Assembly (NCBI RefSeq): GCF_000718305.1
Contig: NZ_JOFQ01000017.1
Location: 1-64,000, forward strand
Source: Streptomyces niger
GTDB lineage: Bacteria; Actinomycetota; Actinomycetes; Streptomycetales; Streptomycetaceae
Length of the DNA: 64,000 bases
Direction of reading: 5' to 3'
A program made the position numbers and the translations under genes. Positions 53,491 through 62,089 of this stretch are shown piece by piece. The notes under the pieces were generated by a model. That model saw only the letters and a list, made by a program, of their open reading frames with translations, did no database searches and was not told where the DNA came from. Position 1 is the first letter of the stretch. The number at the start of each line of letters is the position of its first letter.

Positions 53491-54303
53491 ATGACGACGT
53501 TTCTGGTGACCGGCGGCACGGGGACCTTGGGGCGGGTCGTGGTGGACCGGCTGCTGGCCGACGGGCACACCGTCCGGGTGCTCAGCCGCCGGCCGCACAC
53601 CCGGACGGAACACCCCAGGCTGCGCGCGTACGCGGTCGACCTGCGCAATGGTGTGGGGCTCGCGAACGCGACGGCCGGCGTCGAGGTGATCGTGCACTGC
53701 GCCTCCTCGCCGACCGGGGGCGACCTGGCCGCGGCAGGACAATTGGTGGACGCGGCCCGGACGGCGGGCGTACGGCATCTGGTGTATATCTCCATCGTCG
53801 GCGTGGACCGGGTGCCGTTGCGCTACTACCGCACCAAGCGCGAGGTGGAGCGACTCCTGGCGGAGTCGGACGTGCCGTGGACGGTGCTGCGCACGACGCA
53901 GTTCCACGATCTGGTGCTGCGGCTGGTGAAGGCCGGTGCGCGGTCGCCGGTGCTGCCGGCCCCGGCGGGCGTACGCGTGCAGCCCGTCGACGTCCGCGAG
54001 GTGGGCGCGCGGCTGGTGGAGCTGGCGTACGGGGAGCCGGCCGGGCACGTCCCGGAAATGGGCGGCCCCGAGGTGCTCGCCGCCCGTGACCTGGTCGCTC
54101 TCACGCTGCGCGCGGGCGGGCGCCGCCGCCTGGCGCTACCGGTGCTGCTGCCGGGCGCGACCTACCGGGCGCTGCGGGCGGGCGGGAACCTGACCCCCGA
54201 CCATGCGGTCGGCAAGCTCCGCTACGCGGACTTCCTGGCCGAGCGCGGCGGGCACATACCGGGACTGCGGGTGGTGGGAACCGACGAAGCGACGGACGGC
54301 TGA
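53491..54303 (+). CDS. NmrA-like NAD(P)-binding protein (atypical SDR)
   Basis: A 270-residue Rossmann-fold protein. FLVTGGTGTLGRVVVDRLL is the dinucleotide loop, and RVLSRRPHTR suggests NADP. HLVYISIVGVDRVPLRYYRTK carries the Tyr-x3-Lys pair partly kept. The family has quinone-reductase-like and sensor members. ATG 53491 follows GGGAGGAGCGGGCG. It is divergent from the rib operon and unrelated to it. A histidine kinase follows 39 bp later on the same strand. Confidence 0.85.
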   Translation: MTTFLVTGGTGTLGRVVVDRLLADGHTVRVLSRRPHTRTEHPRLRAYAVDLRNGVGLANATAGVEVIVHCASSPTGGDLAAAGQLVDAARTAGVRHLVYISIVGVDRVPLRYYRTKREVERLLAESDVPWTVLRTTQFHDLVLRLVKAGARSPVLPAPAGVRVQPVDVREVGARLVELAYGEPAGHVPEMGGPEVLAARDLVALTLRAGGRRRLALPVLLPGATYRALRAGGNLTPDHAVGKLRYADFLAERGGHIPGLRVVGTDEATDG

Positions 54304-54342
54304 GCACCTGACACACCCGCACTCCGCACGAGGTGACCTGCC

Positions 54343-56115
54343 ATGGCTCAGGGGCCCGACGACCGGGACCGCACCGCTGCCCACGTCCCCGCCGCACCGG
54401 ACTACCACGCGCTGTTCGACGCGGCCCCCTCGCCGTACCTGGTCCTCGACCCCGGACTGCGCATCGTCGAGGTCAACCGGGCGTACCTGGCCGCCACCGC
54501 CACCGAACGCCGGTCCCTCATCGGCCGGCCGATCCTCGAAGTTCTCCCCGACGACCCGGCCCACCCGGCAGCGGACGGCGTCCGCAACCTGGCCCGCTCC
54601 CTGCGCACCGTGCTGGCGACCGGCCGGCCCGACACGATGGCCACGCAGCGGTACGACATCCCGGCCGGCCCCGGCGGCGCCTTCGTGGAGCGGTACTGGT
54701 CGCCGGTCAACACCCCCGTCCTGGACGCCGCCGGCACGCTCACGCACATCATCCACCGGGTCGAGGACGTCACCGAGTCCGTGCGGGTGCGCCGTGCCGG
54801 GCGGCGCCGGCGGCGGCGGGCGGCCGCCGAACCGCGGCAGTGCGCCGACCGGATGGACGGCGAACTCTTCGCCCGCAGCCGTGCGGTGCGGGCGGCGAAC
54901 CAGCGGCTGCGGCAGGCCAACGAGGCGCTGACCACCGCCGGGGCCGCGCTGCGCGAGCAGCAGGAGGCCAAGAACCGGTTCCTCGCCGCCCTCTCGCACG
55001 AACTGCGCAACCCGCTGGCCGCCCTCCAGGCCGCCGGCGAGCTGCTCTGCGTGGACGGTCCGCCCGCGCGCGAGGCGCTGGCCGCCCTGCAGCGGCAGAT
55101 CACGCACACGGCGCGGATGACCGACGACCTGCTGGACGCGACCAGGGCGCTGACCGGCCGGCTGAACCTGGCGCGCGAGCGGCTCGACCTGCGTTCCGTG
55201 GTCACCACCGCGGCCGAGGACATGCTGCCCGAGTTCTCCCGGACGCGGCGCAGGCTGTTGGTGGTGATGCCGTCCGGCCCCGTGCCCGTCGAAGGGGACC
55301 GGGCCCGGCTCGCGCAGCTGACGGCCGATCTGCTCAACAACGGCCGCAAGTACACCGGGCCCAACGGCAGGGTGGAGCTCGAACTGGAGACGGTGGCCGG
55401 CTCCGCTGCGACGGACTCCGGCCATGCGGTGCTGACCGTGCGCGACGACGGGATCGGCTTCGACCCGGCCGTCGCCGACACCCTCTTCGGCGCCTTCGTC
55501 CGCGCCGCTCCGCCCTCGGACACCACGGCCGGCGGGCTCGGCCTGCCCGTCGTCCGCGGCCTCGTCGAGCTGCACGGCGGCACCGTACGGGCACACAGCG
55601 ACGGCCCCGACAGCGGCGCGTGCTTCCGCATCCGCCTGCCGCTGGCCTCCCCCGCTCCCCCGCCGCAGCGCCCGCCCGACGAGCGGATCACGGCGCTCCA
55701 CCACCCGTCGCTGCGCATCCTGGTGATCGAGGGCAACGCCGACCTGGCCGCCGGCCACCGCGCCCTGCTGGAGCGCGGCGGCCACCGGGTGACGGTGCGT
55801 CACACGGGCGTGGCAGGGCTGGCCGCCGCCCGCGCCGCCCCCTTCGACCTGGTACTGAGCGACCTGGCGCTGCCCGATGTGCACGGCCACGACATGGCCC
55901 GCCGGCTGCGGGAGTCCCTGCCGGCCGACCGTACGCGGCTGATCGCCGTCTCCGGATTCAGCCAACAGGCCGACCGCGACCGGTCGCCCCGGGCCGGTTT
56001 CGACGCGCACCTGGCCACGCCGTTGAGCCTGACCGCCCTCGACCGCCTGCTTTCCGACTGGGCCGGCGATCCGTCCCCGTGGCCGCAGGACGCGCCCGAG
56101 TCGCCGACGCCGTGA
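54343..56115 (+). CDS. Hybrid histidine kinase with a degenerate receiver domain
   Basis: A 590-residue cytosolic sensor. A PAS domain is at about residues 20-145. The dimerisation helix has the phospho-accepting His in [13 protein letters not shown] (about residue 220). The HATPase has an N box LLNNGRKYT and G boxes DDGIGFD and GGLGLPVV. The C-terminal receiver (about 460-580) keeps the phospho-Asp in VLSDLALPD, but the acidic pocket is VIEGNAD and the conserved Lys is Thr in HLATPL. No partner regulator gene is adjacent. The kinase core looks functional. Confidence 0.88.
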   Translation: MAQGPDDRDRTAAHVPAAPDYHALFDAAPSPYLVLDPGLRIVEVNRAYLAATATERRSLIGRPILEVLPDDPAHPAADGVRNLARSLRTVLATGRPDTMATQRYDIPAGPGGAFVERYWSPVNTPVLDAAGTLTHIIHRVEDVTESVRVRRAGRRRRRRAAAEPRQCADRMDGELFARSRAVRAANQRLRQANEALTTAGAALREQQEAKNRFLAALSHELRNPLAALQAAGELLCVDGPPAREALAALQRQITHTARMTDDLLDATRALTGRLNLARERLDLRSVVTTAAEDMLPEFSRTRRRLLVVMPSGPVPVEGDRARLAQLTADLLNNGRKYTGPNGRVELELETVAGSAATDSGHAVLTVRDDGIGFDPAVADTLFGAFVRAAPPSDTTAGGLGLPVVRGLVELHGGTVRAHSDGPDSGACFRIRLPLASPAPPPQRPPDERITALHHPSLRILVIEGNADLAAGHRALLERGGHRVTVRHTGVAGLAAARAAPFDLVLSDLALPDVHGHDMARRLRESLPADRTRLIAVSGFSQQADRDRSPRAGFDAHLATPLSLTALDRLLSDWAGDPSPWPQDAPESPTP

Positions 56116-56143
56116 GGGTTCTTCTCGCCTCGACGGGCGCGGT

Positions 56144-57436
56144 TCAGCGTGCCGCGTCGTCCGGGGCGAACAGGTCGTCCTGAGCCGCGTCCTTGGCCGC
56201 GAGCACGGCACCGCGCAACACGGCACCGCCGCCGACGGTGCTCGCCCGTACCTCGGTGCACAGCGGTGACATGCCGGCCGCCCGGGCCGCCACTCTCGTG
56301 GCGAGCGCCGCACCGCCCGCCCGGCCGATCTCGCCGCCGAGCACGACGCAGCCGGGGTCGAGCACGGCGGTCACCGCCGCCACACCCACGGCGATCCGCC
56401 GCGCCAACGCGTCGAGGAAGTCCGCCCCGGCGGCCCCGGCGGCCACCGCGGCCCGGACGACGCGCTCGGCGGCGGGCGCGTCGTCGTCGGCACCGGACCC
56501 CGCCTCGTACCCGGCTGCGGCGGGGCCGTCGGATGCGGCAGCGAAGCCGTACTCCCCGGCCAGTTCGACGATCGCCCCGGAGGCGGCCAGCGAGTGGAAG
56601 CCGCCGTCGCAGCCGGTGGCGCTGGGCAGGGCCGGCGTACCGGGCACGGGCAGGAAGCCGATCTCGCCGGTGCCACCGGAGGCACCGCGGCGCAGCCGGC
56701 CGTCCAGCACGACCGCGGCCCCCACCCCGTGCCCCAGCCACAGCAGGACGAAGGTGTCCCGGTCCCGGGCCGCGCCGTCCCGCCGTTCGGCGATGGCGGC
56801 GAGGTTGACCTCGTTCTCCAGGAGCAGCGGTGCGCCGAGCCGGTCGCGCAACCCCGCGACCAGCGCGCCGTGCCACGAGGGCAGCGTTCCGGTGCCGGTC
56901 AGCCGGCCGGTGGCGGGATCGACGAGGCCGGGCGCACCGACCGCGACGGTGTGCGGCCGGACCCCGCCCGCACGCGCCAGCGCCCGGTCCAGCGCGGCGT
57001 ACGCCCGCGCCACCGCCTCCTCGGGCAGGGCGTCCTCGGCGACCGGCACGGATTCCTGCGCGCGGACGGTGCCGAGCAGGTCGGCGACGGCGACGGTGAC
57101 ACCGTGCGTGCGGACGTCGATCCCGGCGAGGTGGGCGCGGCCGGCGACGATGCCGTAGAGCCGGGCGTTGGGGCCGCGGCGGTCGGCGCCCGCCTCGCCG
57201 ACGACCTCGATCAGCCCGGCGGCGCCCAGCCGGTCCACGAGATCGGCCACCGTAGGCCGCGACAGTCCGGTCCGCTCCTTGAGCTGATGGGCCGTCAACG
57301 GCCCGTCCGCTTCGAGGAGCTGGAGCGCGAGACGGTCGTTGATGGCCCGCGCGGTGCGCGGCGACGCCGTACGGGACCGGGCCCGGGGGGCGGCACGTGC
57401 GGGCGTACGGCCGGGTCGCGCGGTGGTGTCAGGCAT
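56144..57436 (-). CDS. ROK family transcriptional regulator without zinc motif
   Basis: A 430-residue protein. A basic N-terminal tail precedes a winged helix (QLKERTGLSRPTVADLVDRL, about residues 53-72). The ROK domain has WLGHGVGAAVVLDG and ends VLGGEIGRAGG. The usual CxCGxxGCxE zinc motif is absent; the region reads ATGCDGGFHSLAASG. It is divergent from an MFS gene with repeated sites between them, so it likely regulates that transporter. Its effector could differ from typical sugars. Confidence 0.85.
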   Translation of the reverse strand: MPDTTARPGRTPARAAPRARSRTASPRTARAINDRLALQLLEADGPLTAHQLKERTGLSRPTVADLVDRLGAAGLIEVVGEAGADRRGPNARLYGIVAGRAHLAGIDVRTHGVTVAVADLLGTVRAQESVPVAEDALPEEAVARAYAALDRALARAGGVRPHTVAVGAPGLVDPATGRLTGTGTLPSWHGALVAGLRDRLGAPLLLENEVNLAAIAERRDGAARDRDTFVLLWLGHGVGAAVVLDGRLRRGASGGTGEIGFLPVPGTPALPSATGCDGGFHSLAASGAIVELAGEYGFAAASDGPAAAGYEAGSGADDDAPAAERVVRAAVAAGAAGADFLDALARRIAVGVAAVTAVLDPGCVVLGGEIGRAGGAALATRVAARAAGMSPLCTEVRASTVGGGAVLRGAVLAAKDAAQDDLFAPDDAAR

Positions 57437-57476
57437 GGCGGAATCCTTCCAGACCGTGCGCACCGCCTTGTTCGGA

Positions 57477-57561
57477 GGTTGACAGCGATACGGAGGCTGA
57501 CAGTGATGCGGCGGCTGGCCAGTTATTCGGAAGCTAATAGGAAGGGACCCTGATAGTTTCC
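57477..57561. promoter_or_regulatory. Operator region between ROK and MFS genes
   Basis: Three 18-bp related units begin at 57477, 57495 and 57513 (GG(T/C)TGACAG(C/T)GAT-like, ending CGG). An inverted pair GGAAGCTAAT (57529-57538) and GATAGTTTCC (57552-57561) follows, next to the MFS start. These are probable binding sites of the ROK protein. Confidence 0.55.
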
Positions 57562-57566
57562 TCGTC

Positions 57567-58784
57567 ATGCCAGCCAACGGTGGTTCCCCCACGGCCGCAC
57601 CGCCCCGCCAACTGCGCCGCGCACGCTGGTCGGTGGCGCTTGTCTTTCTCGTGCACGGCGCGGTGACCGGCAACTTCGCCACCCGCGTTCCCTGGATTCA
57701 GGAGCACACCGGGGTCAGCACGGGGCAGCTCGGGATCGCGCTCGCCTTTCCCGCGATCGGCGCGTCCCTGGCGATGCCGCTGGCGGGCCGGATCAGCCAC
57801 CGCTTCGGCGCCCGTGCGGCGCTGCGCGGCCTCCTGGCCCTCTGGACGCTCTCGCTGATCCTTCCGGCGGTCGCCCCGAACCTCCTCACGCTGTGCGGCG
57901 CCCTGCTCGTCTACGGAGCCACCGCCGGGATGTCCGACGTGGCGATGAACGCGCTGGGCGTCGAGGTCGAGCAGCGCCTCGACAAACCGATCATGTCGGG
58001 GCTGCACGGCATGTGGAGCGTGGGCTCGCTGCTCGGTTCGGCGGCCGGTACCGTCGCCGCGCACGCCGAGACCGACGCCCGGCTGCACCTCGCGCTCGCG
58101 GCGGGCGTGCTGACCGTGCTCGGCACGGTCTCCTGCCAGGGCGTACTGGACCTGCGCAGCGCCCCGGACGAGCACCCGCCGCCGCGGTTCGCGCTGCCGC
58201 CGAAGTCGGCGCTGATCATCGGTGCCGTGGGGTTCTGCGCGGTGTTCGCCGAGGGGGCGAGCCTGGACTGGTCGGCGGTGTACCTGCGGGACGTGCTGGG
58301 CACGTCGGCCGGGCTCGCTGCGGCCTCGACGACCGCGTTCACCTGCATGATGGCGGCGGCCCGGCTGGCCGGCGACCACGTGGTGGCCCGGTTCGGCCCG
58401 GTGCGCACGGTGCGCGCGAGCGGCCTGCTGGCCACGGCGGGCGGGCTGCTGATCGTGACGGCGCGGCACCCGGCCATGGCGGTGGCGGGCTTCGCGCTGA
58501 TCGGCCTGGGCATCGCGGTGGTCGTGCCGCTGGCGTTCGCCGCGGCGGGGCGCAGCGGCCCGGCACCGAGCCAGGCCATCGCGGGCGTCGCGACGATCAC
58601 CTACACCTCGGGCCTGATCGCGCCCTCCGCGATCGGTTCGATCGCCCAGGCCACCTCGCTCACCGGCTCCTTCCTCCTGGTCACGGCGCTGGCCGCGGGC
58701 CTGGTGCTGGCCGCGGGCGTCCTCCGCGTACCGGAGCGCCGCGCCTCGGTCAGCTCCGCCACCTTCGATCTCAAGGGTTCGTGA
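57567..58784 (+). CDS. MFS transporter
   Basis: A 405-residue protein with 12 predicted helices. It has the loop 2-3 motif GRISHRFGARAALRG and a well-defined two-half MFS layout. It resembles YbjJ/FucP-like carriers (VHGAVTGNFATRVPWIQEHTG). The substrate is likely a sugar or related small molecule, because a ROK regulator is divergent. ATG 57567 starts 5 bp after the inverted pair, so the operator overlaps the leader. Confidence 0.87.
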   Translation: MPANGGSPTAAPPRQLRRARWSVALVFLVHGAVTGNFATRVPWIQEHTGVSTGQLGIALAFPAIGASLAMPLAGRISHRFGARAALRGLLALWTLSLILPAVAPNLLTLCGALLVYGATAGMSDVAMNALGVEVEQRLDKPIMSGLHGMWSVGSLLGSAAGTVAAHAETDARLHLALAAGVLTVLGTVSCQGVLDLRSAPDEHPPPRFALPPKSALIIGAVGFCAVFAEGASLDWSAVYLRDVLGTSAGLAAASTTAFTCMMAAARLAGDHVVARFGPVRTVRASGLLATAGGLLIVTARHPAMAVAGFALIGLGIAVVVPLAFAAAGRSGPAPSQAIAGVATITYTSGLIAPSAIGSIAQATSLTGSFLLVTALAAGLVLAAGVLRVPERRASVSSATFDLKGS

Positions 58785-58789
58785 CGGCC

Positions 58790-58885
58790 GCCCGAGGCCG
58801 GGGCGAGGCCGGGGCGAGGCCGGGGGCGGGCCAACCGAGGCCGGGGCGGGCCGACCGAGGCCGGGGCGGGGGTCGGGGCGGGGCC
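58790..58885. repeat. GAGGCCGGGGC tandem repeat
   Basis: About seven units of GAGGCCGGGGCG, some with CCGACC spacers, lie between the convergent MFS and thioesterase genes. No gene is likely. Confidence 0.6.
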
Positions 58886-58902
58886 GGGCCCCGCGGCCGC
58901 GG

Positions 58903-59379
58903 TCAGCTCGCGTCGGGCAGCGCCTCCGGGCGGGCCAGCTTGCGGGCGATCGCACGGGCCTCGTCGGTCCAGGGCGTGGGGCGCAGGGTCTGCGCGTCGA
59001 CGCGGACCAGGATGCGGTGGCCCTGCGCGTACGTGGTAGCGCCGTCCGCCGAGCAGATCCGGAAACCGTAGGTGAGGCTGGTCCGGCCCAGCTTCTCGAC
59101 CCACAGGTGGGCGGCGAAGGTGCCGGGGCGGGTGATCGGCGCTTCGTAGGAGACGCGCATCTCCTTGATGACGTTGGCCATGTCGCCCGCGGTCGCCCAG
59201 TCGCCGGTGAACCCGAAGCCGTAGGAGTGCCAGTACGCGCCCCAGGCGCGCTCGACGAGCAGCGGGTAGCGCGAGTTGTGGAGCATGCCCAGCGCGTCGA
59301 GGTCGTCGAAGTGAACCGTCACGGGGACCAGCTCGCCGTACGGGAGGGTCTCGGCGGTATACGGGGCGGGGGCGCTCAC
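58903..59379 (-). CDS. Hotdog-fold acyl-CoA thioesterase
   Basis: A 158-residue 4HBT-type thioesterase. VHFDDLDALGMLHNSRYPLL contains the Asp-x-x-Gly-x-x-x-Asn active-site pattern. FGFTGDWATAGDMANVIKE is a variable substrate loop. GTG 59379 has CAGGAGTACGACC upstream. The acyl group is unknown. It is divergent from a nucleobase permease with palindromic sites between. Confidence 0.87.
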   Translation of the reverse strand: MSAPAPYTAETLPYGELVPVTVHFDDLDALGMLHNSRYPLLVERAWGAYWHSYGFGFTGDWATAGDMANVIKEMRVSYEAPITRPGTFAAHLWVEKLGRTSLTYGFRICSADGATTYAQGHRILVRVDAQTLRPTPWTDEARAIARKLARPEALPDAS

Positions 59380-59449
59380 GGTCGTACTCCTGATGCTGCG
59401 GTGCGGTCGGACGGGATCGAACGGGGTCGGTCACGCCCGAGCCGATACG

Positions 59450-59512
59450 GCGGGACATGGCCGGCACGCTCGGGACCGAGGCGACGAGGCATGGCCGGGT
59501 GCTCGGGACCGA
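59450..59512. repeat. 27-28-bp imperfect direct repeat
   Basis: Two segments beginning CATGGCCGG and ending CTCGGGACCGAGGCG lie in the leader of the thioesterase gene. Each contains the palindrome CTCGGGACCGAG. Confidence 0.55.
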
Positions 59513-59525
59513 GGCGTACAGAGGC

Positions 59526-59564
59526 GTTCAAAAGTTGAACCATCTCATCGTAAGCATGCGCTTA
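59526..59564. promoter_or_regulatory. Two palindromes in the thioesterase/permease promoter region
   Basis: GTTCAA-AAG-TTGAAC (59526-59540) is a perfect inverted repeat, MarR-like in form. TAAGC-ATGC-GCTTA (59551-59564) follows at 10 bp, like TetR-type operators. No regulator gene is adjacent. Confidence 0.5.
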
Positions 59565-59710
59565 GACTGCTGCGGCGCCGGGCCGCGTGACCGAGACCAT
59601 GCGCGCTCAATCCGCCCATAGCCGGAGGAAGCGGACCTGGCCCGCACTAACATTGGCCGGTCACCGCCGGTCGGTGGCCTCACGACGACTTGACGAGAAC
59701 GGGAGCTTCC

Positions 59711-61141
59711 ATGGGCCTCGGCGTGCGCTGGACCCTCCACGGAGACGGGCGCACCCCCGCGCCGGGAGCCGTGGTCAGACCCGACGAGCGACTGTCCTGG
59801 CCGCGCACCGCGGGCCTCGGCGCGCAGCACGTCGTGGCGATGTTCGGCGCATCGTTCGTGGCCCCGGTCCTCATGGGCCTGGACCCGAACCTCGCCATCA
59901 TGATGTCCGGCGTCGCGACGATGATCTTCCTGCTCGCGACCCGCGGCCGGGTGCCTTCCTACCTCGGGTGCAGCCTCTCCTTCGTGGGCGTCGCGGCCGT
60001 CATCCGGGCCCAGGGCGGTACGAGCGCCACCGTGACCGGCGCGGTGCTCGTGGTCGGCGCGGTGCTGTTCGCCATCGGGCTGGCCGTGCAGCGGTTCGGC
60101 GCGCGGATCATCCACGCGGCCATGCCGCCGGTCGTCACCGGCGCGGTCGTCATGCTCATCGGCTTCAACCTCGCCCCCGTGACCGCGAGCACCTACTTCC
60201 CGCAGGACCAGTGGGTGGCGCTGCTGACCATGCTGTTCACCGGGCTGGCCGTGGTCTGCCTGCGCGGCTTCTGGTCCCGCATCGCGATCTTCCTCGGGCT
60301 GGTCTTCGGGTACCTCGTCTCCTGGCTCTTCGACCTGGTCTTCGGGATGATCCACTCCCAGAACGGCGCCGGAAAGGTCACCGACCACTGGCGGCTGGAC
60401 TTCTCCGCCGTCGCCAAGGCCGACTGGGTGGGCCTGCCGTCCTTCCACGGGCCGAGCTTCCAGTGGTCGGCCGTGCTGGTCGCGCTGCCGGTCGTGATCG
60501 CGCTGGTCGCCGAGAACGCCGGGCACGTGAAGGCCGTCGGCGAGATGACCGGTGATCCGCTGGACGACAAGCTCGGCACCGCGATCTCCGCCGACGGCGC
60601 CGCCTCCGTGCTCTCCACCGCGCTCGGCGGTCCGCCGAACACCACGTACTCCGAGAACATCGGCGTCATGGCGGCCACCCGCGTCTACTCCACCGCCGCC
60701 TACTGGGCCGCCGCCTGCTTCGCCCTCCTCTTCGGCCTCTGCCCGAAGTTCGGTGCGGTGGTCGCCGCGGTCCCGGGCGGGGTGCTCGGCGGCATCACGG
60801 TCATCCTGTACGGCATGATCGGCCTGCTCGGCGCGCAGATCTGGGTCCACAACAAGGTCGATCTGCGCAATCCGCTGAACCTCGTGCCGGTCGCGGCAGG
60901 CGTCATCATCGGCGTCGGCGGCGTCAGCCTGAAGATCTCCGACAACTTCGAGCTGGGCGGCATCGCCCTCGGCACGATCGTCGTCCTCTCCGGCTACCAC
61001 GTCCTGCGCGCACTGGCCCCGGCCCATCTCAAGACCCAGCAGCCTCTCCTGGACGAGGGCACGTCGGCATACGACGAGGAATCGGCGGAGTCGGCGGAGT
61101 CGGCGGAGTCGGCGGGGTCGGCGGGGTCGGCGGAGAAGTAG
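59711..61141 (+). CDS. Nucleobase:cation symporter (uracil/xanthine permease, NCS2)
   Basis: A 476-residue membrane protein of the NAT/NCS2 family with about 14 segments. The N-terminal QHVVAMFGASFVAPVLMGLD and the signature ALVAENAGHVKAVGEMTG, followed by GGPPNTTYSENIGVMAATR, match uracil/xanthine permeases. It imports a nucleobase with H+. ATG 59711 follows GGGAG. The last 20 residues are a Glu-Ser-Ala tandem tail made by a 9-bp repeat. Regulation is possibly by the palindromes upstream. Confidence 0.92.
   Translation: MGLGVRWTLHGDGRTPAPGAVVRPDERLSWPRTAGLGAQHVVAMFGASFVAPVLMGLDPNLAIMMSGVATMIFLLATRGRVPSYLGCSLSFVGVAAVIRAQGGTSATVTGAVLVVGAVLFAIGLAVQRFGARIIHAAMPPVVTGAVVMLIGFNLAPVTASTYFPQDQWVALLTMLFTGLAVVCLRGFWSRIAIFLGLVFGYLVSWLFDLVFGMIHSQNGAGKVTDHWRLDFSAVAKADWVGLPSFHGPSFQWSAVLVALPVVIALVAENAGHVKAVGEMTGDPLDDKLGTAISADGAASVLSTALGGPPNTTYSENIGVMAATRVYSTAAYWAAACFALLFGLCPKFGAVVAAVPGGVLGGITVILYGMIGLLGAQIWVHNKVDLRNPLNLVPVAAGVIIGVGGVSLKISDNFELGGIALGTIVVLSGYHVLRALAPAHLKTQQPLLDEGTSAYDEESAESAESAESAGSAGSAEK
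61078..61138 (+). repeat. 9-bp coding repeat in the permease tail
   Basis: Six to seven units of TCGGCGGAG or TCGGCGGGG encode SAE or SAG at the C terminus of the permease. Such a tract can vary in length by slippage. Confidence 0.7.
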
Positions 61142-61175
61142 CCGCTGGGCGCGGCGGGGCTCAGCCGCGCAGCGG
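61142..61175. terminator. Terminator between permease and DUF5995 gene
   Basis: CCGCTG and CGCGGC pair with GCCGCG and CAGCGG around a GGGGCTCA loop. The hairpin starts right after the permease stop and overlaps the end of the convergent gene. Confidence 0.65.
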
Positions 61176-61853
61176 CGTCAGCAGTATGCGGCCGGCCAGG
61201 CCGACGCCCGCGTCGAGCCGCTGCACGAATTCCTCCGCCACCTCCGGCAGCCCGCGCAGGCTCCACAGCGCGCGGGCCGCCGTCCACGCACCGTCCCGGG
61301 CGGCCTCCAGGCTCCACGCACCGGCCAGGTGGGTCAGCGGGTCGGCGATGTCCAACAGGTCGGGCCCCGGCATCAGCCGCTCCCGCACCCGTTCCTCCAG
61401 GCCGGTGAGCACCTGCCCCACCCGGTCGAAGTCCGCCTCCAGCGCGGCCGGTTCGCACCCCAGCGCCCGGCAGGTGTCCACCAGGGCGAGCGCCAGGTCG
61501 TGCCCGATGTGGGCGTTGATCCCGGCCAGCGCGAACTGCAGCGGCTTGACGCCGGGATGGCAGCGCAGCTGGAACAGCGGGCGCCAGCACGCCGGTGGCC
61601 GGAGCCCGGCAGTGACGGCGTCCACCGCGCCCAGATACCGCAGCGCGAACCGTACGTCCAGCTCGGCGGCCGCGCCCGCGTCCCGGAAGCCGCCCGCCCC
61701 GATCTGCCGCCCGACCTCCTCGGTGGCCTGCAGGTACACCCGGTTGAAGACCGCGACGCCGTCGCGCGGCGGCAGCGTCGCGTCCAGCGTGCGCATCCGT
61801 GCCAGGACCCGTGCCACGCCCACCGTCGCGCCTGTCGGCTGCATCGTCGTCAT
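61161..61853 (-). CDS. DUF5995 family protein
   Basis: A protein of about 230 residues. The conserved start of the family is VLARMRTLDATLPPRDGVAVFNRVYL, followed by LDVRFALRYLGAVDAV and QFALAGINAHIGHDLALAL. It is helical, with His residues reminiscent of metal or heme-binding bundles; the function is unknown. ATG 61853 lies within a 29-bp duplication. An in-frame ATG at 61958 with GAGG upstream would add 35 residues. Neither start is certain. Confidence 0.75.
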   Translation of the reverse strand: MTTMQPTGATVGVARVLARMRTLDATLPPRDGVAVFNRVYLQATEEVGRQIGAGGFRDAGAAAELDVRFALRYLGAVDAVTAGLRPPACWRPLFQLRCHPGVKPLQFALAGINAHIGHDLALALVDTCRALGCEPAALEADFDRVGQVLTGLEERVRERLMPGPDLLDIADPLTHLAGAWSLEAARDGAWTAARALWSLRGLPEVAEEFVQRLDAGVGLAGRILLTPLRG

Positions 61854-61892
61854 GCCGATCAGCTCGGCTGCATCGTCGTCATGCCGATCAGC
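61835..61892 (-). repeat. Perfect 29-bp tandem duplication over the DUF5995 start
   Basis: Copies at 61835-61863 and 61864-61892 are identical. Each contains GGCATGACGACGATGCAGCC on the minus strand. Because 29 is not a multiple of 3, the upstream copy makes a separate seven-codon frame MTTMQPS that stops just before the real start. Confidence 0.9.
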
Positions 61893-62089
61893 GTGGCAGG
61901 GGCGGGCGGGCGGCAGGGACGGCGCGGTGGGGGTGTGACCGGATCGGACCAAAGCCATGCCCGGAACCTCACCGGCAGTGCACGCCGGTGCCGCGCGCCA
62001 TTGCGCCCCCGGCGGCCGGAACTCCTGCGCGTACGGCGGACGTTGATCGCACGTAACCCGCCGGCGAACCGGATCCGAAGGAGCACGGT

